The position numbers and the translations under genes are program-made. The notes under the pieces were generated by a model. It had not been told where the DNA came from, searched no databases, and worked only from the letters and a program-made list of their open reading frames with translations. Shown piece by piece: positions 51,955-55,868 of a DNA stretch of 55,868 nt. The stretch's first letter is position 1. Every line of letters begins with the position of its first letter. The stretch comes from Ruminococcus sp. GTDB taxonomy: Bacteria; Bacillota; Clostridia; Lachnospirales; Lachnospiraceae. The stretch spans positions 1 through 55,868 of the forward strand of contig JAHHTL010000011.1 of NCBI GenBank assembly GCA_020024635.1, given 5' to 3'.

Positions 51955-52552
51955 AGATATTCTTATTATTTTATTGTTGGTTTTGCTTGTTGGAAGCACA
52001 GGATATGCATCAGACAGAAAGGGAGATTATAAAGGCATTATAAAGATAGAACATGAGAATGTTAAGGAGAGGAAAACAAAATTTTTATGCGATAAAATTG
52101 CAGATTGGGAGAACGGATCTTATGCAATAAAATCAGAATATATCAATCCAAAGATCGATCTAAATCAGATTCGTACAGCAGAAGAGTTAAAACAATTCAC
52201 AGAAAGTATTGATTTAAGAGAAAAAAATTCCACGATAATAGCGTATTCAAACGGCAAAGGAGAAGCACAGTTTCAAGATCTTGAGGAAGGAGTTTATTTT
52301 ATAAGATCAGAGGATTCAACAATGATGCCTTCATTGGTTTCGATCCCTATGTGGGACGAAAAAAAACAGTGTATGCAATATGAAGTGACGATTATTCCGA
52401 AGTATATAAAAGAACAATCGAAGGAAATAAAACGTACAGTAAAAACGGGAGATTACCAAAGTGGGGTAGAACAAGTATTTGTATTACTTATAATAAGTGG
52501 TAGCGCAATTGTAATGACCAAAATTTTACTTAAAATATTACAAAAATATTAA
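51935..52552 (+). CDS. Small second pilus subunit with atypical cell-wall sorting region
   Basis: A 205-aa exported protein. N-terminal signal or anchor helix (DILIILLLVLLVGSTGYAS); an extracellular domain with GEAQFQDLEEGVYFIRSED, which parallels the G-YYLLDE pattern of the main pilin; then VKTGD, a hydrophobic helix (about residues 182-200) and a short basic tail. VKTGD stands where LPXTG would be and lacks the Leu-Pro, so anchoring by the sortase is uncertain. The start is GTG at 51935 with AAAGGAG upstream, overlapping the sortase by 20 nt. Likely a basal or tip subunit; inference from context. Confidence 0.75.
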   Translation: MNKKRIKDILIILLLVLLVGSTGYASDRKGDYKGIIKIEHENVKERKTKFLCDKIADWENGSYAIKSEYINPKIDLNQIRTAEELKQFTESIDLREKNSTIIAYSNGKGEAQFQDLEEGVYFIRSEDSTMMPSLVSIPMWDEKKQCMQYEVTIIPKYIKEQSKEIKRTVKTGDYQSGVEQVFVLLIISGSAIVMTKILLKILQKY

Positions 52553-52558
52553 AAAATG

Positions 52559-52587
52559 TTGCAAAATATTCACGTATCCATTATAAT
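52559..52587 (+). promoter_or_regulatory. Promoter of the NlpC/P60 gene
   Basis: TTGCAA (52559-52564), exact 17-nt spacer, consensus TATAAT (52582-52587), giving a leader of about 140 nt with no clear structure. Confidence 0.7.
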
Positions 52588-52733
52588 ACAAACTGTGGTA
52601 ATGAAATTTTAAGTTATCAATAGGAAAAATCAGGTAGAAATACAAAAAAATGTTGAAAAAAAACCCTGAACAAGTTATTATTTACATTATATGTGGGGTA
52701 TATATAATTAATTCGATAAGGACGGGTGAATAT

Positions 52734-53852
52734 ATGAAATTAAAAAAATTACTTAAGTTGTTTGTTGTGGCTGCGCTATCATGTTCTTTAGTAGCGACAC
52801 CTGTTTTTGCAGAACCTTCAGAAAAAGAGTTGAAAGACCAGAAGGCGAAAGTAGAAACACAAGTGGATTCTTTGCAAAAAGAATTGGTATCACTCATTAC
52901 AAAAATCAGTAACCTGGAAAAGGAATTGATTGAAAAGGGAGAGCAGGTTGTTAAAACAGAGGCAGATTTAAAGGTTGCGCAGGAAAAAGAAGAACAACAG
53001 TATGAGGATATGAAGCTTCGTATTAAATATATGTACGAAGAAGGTGGAAGTTCCGCTGTAGAAAAGATTTTTCAATCAGGAAGCATTGCTGAGATGTTGA
53101 CACAGGCGGAGTATGCACAGAAAATACAAGAATACGATAGAAACATGCTTGACGAGTATGTGGAAACTGTAGATCAAGTAAAAAAAATGAAAACATCTCT
53201 TGAAAAAGATATTGAGAAGTTAAATGGCTTGCATGTTCAATTGGAAAATCAAAAAGGAGAATTAAGTGCAACTTTAGAGAGTAAGAAATCAGAAGTTGCA
53301 GATTTGGATGTGCAGATTCAAGAAGCAGCACGAAAAGTAGCGGAGGAACGTGCGCGTAAGGAAAGAGAAGAGGCAGAGCGTAAGAGAAGAGAGGAAGCTG
53401 CACAGCAATCGCAGCCAAGTAATAGACCTTCTCCTTCAAGTCCAACGCCAGCTCCAACGCCGGCACCTACTCCAGCACCAGCACCGGCGCCAAATCCAGG
53501 ACCAGCTCCTTCAACAGGAAACACAGCTGCAGCACAAACAATAGTAAGTGCAGCGTGGTCACAAATTGGTGTCCCATATGTATGGGGAGGAAACGCACCA
53601 GGAGTTGGACTTGACTGTTCGGGACTTACAAAATTTGCTCATGCGCAGGCAGGAATTTCTATTCCACGTTATTCCGAAGATCAATTAGCGAATGGACGAC
53701 CTGTAAGTGATCCACAGCCAGGGGATATTGCATGGACCCCAGGTCATGTTGCAATATATATTGGAAATGGACAGATGATTGAAGCACAACGGCCAGGAAC
53801 TACAATCTGTGTAAGTGGTGTAAGAGCAGCTGCATTTGTTAGATATTGGTAA
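52734..53852 (+). CDS. Secreted coiled-coil NlpC/P60 peptidoglycan endopeptidase
   Basis: A 372-aa cell-wall hydrolase. Signal peptide 1-26 (cleavage after VFA), a long coiled-coil of Lys/Glu repeats (about 27-235), a Pro/Ala/Thr-rich linker of alternating Pro-Ala (about 237-270), then the NlpC/P60 domain: catalytic C295 in DCSGLTKFAHA, H338 in GHVAIYIG. This layout resembles PcsB/CwlO-type hydrolases that work at division and may be activated by FtsEX. ATG at 52734 precedes a normal signal peptide; an upstream in-frame ATG (52650) would add a second hydrophobic part. Own promoter and terminator. Confidence 0.9.
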   Translation: MKLKKLLKLFVVAALSCSLVATPVFAEPSEKELKDQKAKVETQVDSLQKELVSLITKISNLEKELIEKGEQVVKTEADLKVAQEKEEQQYEDMKLRIKYMYEEGGSSAVEKIFQSGSIAEMLTQAEYAQKIQEYDRNMLDEYVETVDQVKKMKTSLEKDIEKLNGLHVQLENQKGELSATLESKKSEVADLDVQIQEAARKVAEERARKEREEAERKRREEAAQQSQPSNRPSPSSPTPAPTPAPTPAPAPAPNPGPAPSTGNTAAAQTIVSAAWSQIGVPYVWGGNAPGVGLDCSGLTKFAHAQAGISIPRYSEDQLANGRPVSDPQPGDIAWTPGHVAIYIGNGQMIEAQRPGTTICVSGVRAAAFVRYW

Positions 53853-53870
53853 AATACATATTGAAATTTA

Positions 53871-53905
53871 AGGATCACGCAATATAAAAAAGCGTGGTCC
53901 TTTTT
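53871..53905 (+). terminator. NlpC/P60 gene terminator
   Basis: 10-bp stem AGGATCACGC / GCGTGGTCCT (one T-G pair), 11-nt A-rich loop, TTTTT tail. Confidence 0.85.
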
Positions 53906-53928
53906 ATGGGGGATTATAAAAGAATATC

Positions 53929-53957
53929 TTGCAAATAAAAAAAGAATATGGTATACT
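53929..53957 (+). promoter_or_regulatory. rpsB promoter
   Basis: TTGCAA (53929-53934), exact 17-nt spacer, TATACT (53952-53957). Confidence 0.75.
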
Positions 53958-53976
53958 ACTAACGTTGCAAAAAACA

Positions 53977-54058
53977 CGTATGTGGACTTTCCTGGTGGTG
54001 CCTAAGACCCCAAAATACAAAGTTGAGGTCCGGTTTCGGGATAAATACAACACATACG
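53977..54058 (+). promoter_or_regulatory. Structured rpsB leader, probable S2 autoregulation site
   Basis: In the 120-nt leader CGTATGTG (53977-53984) pairs perfectly with CACATACG (54051-54058), closing a domain that holds GACC/GGTC pairing and a CCG-GTTT-CGG hairpin, ending 27 nt before the rpsB ATG. Firmicutes rpsB leaders are known to carry conserved structures bound by S2; identity with that family was not tested. Confidence 0.55.
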
Positions 54059-54085
54059 GAAGTAAAAAACCAATGGAGGAAAAAC

Positions 54086-54838
54086 ATGAGCGTTATTTCA
54101 ATGAAACAACTTTTAGAAGCAGGTGTTCACTTTGGACATCAGACAAGAAGATGGAACCCTAAAATGGCTCCATATATCTACACAGAAAGAAATGGTATCT
54201 ATATCATCGATTTACAGAAATCTGTAGGTATGGTTGATGATGCTTACAAAGCAATCGCTGACATTGCAGCAGAAGGTGGTACAATTCTTTTTGTTGGAAC
54301 AAAAAAACAGGCGCAGGATGCAATTAGAACAGAAGCAGAACGTTGTGGAATGTTCTATGTAAATGAAAGATGGCTTGGAGGTATGCTTACAAACTTCAAG
54401 ACAATCCAGAGCAGAATCCAGCGTTTAAAAGATATCGAGAGAATGTCTGAAGACGGAACATTCGATGTTCTTCCAAAGAAAGAAGTTATCGAGCTTAAAA
54501 AAGAGTGGGATAAATTAGAGAAGAATTTGGGCGGTATCAAAGAAATGAAGAGAATCCCAGATGCTATTTTCGTAGTAGATCCTAAGAAAGAAAGAATCTG
54601 CATTCAGGAAGCACACACACTTAATATTCCATTGATCGGTATCTGTGATACAAACTGTGATCCAGAAGAGTTAGATTACGTAATTCCAGGTAACGACGAT
54701 GCTATCAGAGCCGTAAAATTAATCGTTTCTAAGATGGCAGATGCAGTTATCGAAGCTAACCAGGGAACAACAGGTGAAGAAGAATATTTTGAAGCTGCAG
54801 AAGAAGCAGTAGCTGAAGAGACTGTAGACGCAGAATAA
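54086..54838 (+). CDS. rpsB: 30S ribosomal protein S2
   Basis: A 250-aa S2. MSVISMKQLLEAGVHFGHQTRRWNPKM (in part), LFVGTKKQAQDAI, ERWLGGMLTNFKTI and the PDAIFVVDPKKERI motif, ending in an acidic tail. The ATG at 54086 has ATGGAGGAA; an in-frame ATG at 54023 would run through the leader structure and is rejected. The pair rpsB-tsf is standard; a hairpin lies between them. Confidence 0.96.
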   Translation: MSVISMKQLLEAGVHFGHQTRRWNPKMAPYIYTERNGIYIIDLQKSVGMVDDAYKAIADIAAEGGTILFVGTKKQAQDAIRTEAERCGMFYVNERWLGGMLTNFKTIQSRIQRLKDIERMSEDGTFDVLPKKEVIELKKEWDKLEKNLGGIKEMKRIPDAIFVVDPKKERICIQEAHTLNIPLIGICDTNCDPEELDYVIPGNDDAIRAVKLIVSKMADAVIEANQGTTGEEEYFEAAEEAVAEETVDAE

Positions 54839-54849
54839 TCATGGATTTG

Positions 54850-54887
54850 AATGCTTCAGCCTGTGGATACAGGTTGGAGCATTTTTG
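54850..54887 (+). terminator. Hairpin terminator or attenuator between rpsB and tsf
   Basis: 15-bp stem (54850-54864 with 54869-54883, CCTGT/ACAGG core, two G-U pairs), GGAT loop, TTTTTG tail. It likely lowers tsf expression relative to rpsB by partial termination, since no separate strong tsf promoter was evident. Confidence 0.75.
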
Positions 54888-54954
54888 CATCAGATTAATA
54901 TACCATGGAGTTTTCCATAAACACACAATTTAAATAATGATGGAGGAATGTAAA

Positions 54955-55868
54955 ATGGCAATCACAGCAAAAATGGTAAAAGAATTAAGAGAAATGACAG
55001 GCGCAGGAATGATGGACTGTAAAAAAGCTCTTTCAGAAACAAATGGAGATATGGATGCAGCTATCGAATTCTTAAGAAAGAACGGACAGGCTAAAGCAGA
55101 GAAAAAAGCAAGCAGAATCGCTGCTGAAGGTATGGTTAAAGCCGTTGTTAAAGAAGACAAAGTTGCCGCTATCGTTGAAGTTAACTCAGAGACAGACTTT
55201 GTTGCAAAAAATGAAAAATTCCAGGAATTCGTTGCAGCAGTTGCAGATCAGGCAGCAGCATCCGACGCAGCAGACATGGATGCATTTATGGCAGAAACAT
55301 GGGCAGCTGATACAACAAAAACTGTAAAAGAAGCTCTTGTAGAAAACATTGCTGTAATTGGAGAAAACTTAAGCATCAGAAGATATGAAAAGATCACAAC
55401 AGATGGAGTTGTTGTTGACTACATTCACGGTGGCGGACGTATCGGTGTTCTTGTTGAAGCTGAAACAGATGTTATCAACGATGAAATCAAAGGTTGCTTA
55501 AGAAATGTAGCTATGCAGATTGCAGCTATGTATCCAAAATATGTATCTCGTGCAGAAGTTTCTCAAGAATACATGGATCACGAAAAAGAAATCCTTTTAG
55601 CTCAGGCTAAACAGGAAAATCCAAACAAACCAGATAATATCATTGAGAAAATGATCATTGGTCGTCTTAACAAAGAGTTAAAAGAAGTTTGCCTTTTAGA
55701 CCAGACATACGTACAAGACAGCGATCTTACAGTTGCTAAATACGTAGAAAAAGTTGCAAAAGAAAACAATGCAAATGTAACAGTTAAGAGATTTGTACGT
55801 TACGAAACAGGTGAAGGTCTTGAAAAGAAACAGGAAGACTTCGCCGCTGAAGTAGCTGCACAGATGGG
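54955..55868 (+). CDS. tsf: Elongation factor Ts (3' end beyond the window)
   Basis: The reading frame starts at 54955 with ATGGAGGAA upstream and stays open for 304 codons to the window end. It is the nucleotide exchange factor for EF-Tu. MAITAKMVKELREMTGAGMM (in part), DCKKAL, EVNSETDFVAKNEKF and GGRIGVLVE are diagnostic. Only a few C-terminal residues and the stop should be missing. It follows rpsB across a terminator-like hairpin. Confidence 0.96.
   Translation, partial: MAITAKMVKELREMTGAGMMDCKKALSETNGDMDAAIEFLRKNGQAKAEKKASRIAAEGMVKAVVKEDKVAAIVEVNSETDFVAKNEKFQEFVAAVADQAAASDAADMDAFMAETWAADTTKTVKEALVENIAVIGENLSIRRYEKITTDGVVVDYIHGGGRIGVLVEAETDVINDEIKGCLRNVAMQIAAMYPKYVSRAEVSQEYMDHEKEILLAQAKQENPNKPDNIIEKMIIGRLNKELKEVCLLDQTYVQDSDLTVAKYVEKVAKENNANVTVKRFVRYETGEGLEKKQEDFAAEVAAQM

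Noticed and set aside
53438..53520. Pro/Ala repeat of the NlpC/P60 gene as a tandem DNA repeat or CRISPR-like element
   Set aside because: Short in-frame codon repeats encoding a flexible linker; no spacers or conserved repeats of CRISPR length anywhere in the window.

Overview
The window is a 55.9 kb chromosomal segment of a low-GC, Gram-positive, spore-forming anaerobe of the Clostridia, most likely a gut Lachnospiraceae. The call rests on AT-rich codon use, strong AGGAGG-type ribosome binding sites with several TTG/GTG starts, CIRCE-controlled groESL, CodY, sporulation sigma-K, IreB/RuvX/DUF1292 in series, RNase J, DUF4317 and DUF5688 proteins, and sortase-assembled pili. The species cannot be named from the sequence alone. 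No IS element, prophage, CRISPR array or rRNA gene was seen. One tRNA is present.

Layout. (1) 0-5.3 kb: a selenium-dependent molybdenum hydroxylase locus. yqeC and a yqeB-mobA fusion converge, across a shared terminator, on a two-gene unit for a polyferredoxin and a 2Fe-2S/molybdopterin hydroxylase. (2) 5.6-11.7 kb: an HxlR-type regulator followed by a probable co-directional operon of iron alcohol dehydrogenase, YbaK-like deacylase, nitroreductase, DUF2871 membrane protein, short UvrA-like ATPase and a second YbaK paralogue. It looks like an electrophile- or drug-stress module and is the most accessory part of the window. Repeated GTACC half-sites lie before the dehydrogenase. (3) 11.7-17.7 kb: a small alarmone synthetase, a riboswitch-controlled purine permease, an unknown 100-aa protein, an ABC-F protein and a DUF4317 protein. 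(4) 17.8-23.7 kb: moaC-moaA, then prmA, rsmE, cysteine desulfurase and thiI, and an HPr-like protein lacking the phosphorylatable histidine.

(5) 23.8-30.7 kb: mtaB, ireB-ruvX-DUF1292, a structured intergenic RNA, RNase J, trmR-trhP (wobble-uridine modification) and sigK on the opposite strand. (6) 30.9-42.8 kb: yifB-dprA-topA, codY, an unknown 108-aa protein, groES-groEL, guaB, an amidase, yqeG and efp. (7) 42.9-49 kb: a DUF5688 protein, tRNA-Arg(CCG), nfo, and the argS-alaX-CPBP protease unit. (8) 49.2-53.9 kb: a three-gene pilus locus (LPITG pilin, class C sortase, small second subunit) and a coiled-coil NlpC/P60 hydrolase. (9) 53.9 kb to the end: rpsB with a structured leader, and tsf, which runs off the window.

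Functional links. moaC and moaA make the first molybdopterin intermediate and so could supply the hydroxylase of region 1. The desulfurase can donate sulfur to ThiI. MtaB, TrmR/TrhP, ThiI, YbaK-like and AlaX proteins give the window a strong tRNA modification and proofreading theme. guaB, the guanine-class riboswitch, RelQ and CodY all bear on guanine nucleotide pools. I did not find an unmistakably new system. The best candidates for something undescribed are the HxlR-UvrA-like-YbaK stress operon, the structured RNA before RNase J, and the His-less HPr-like protein.
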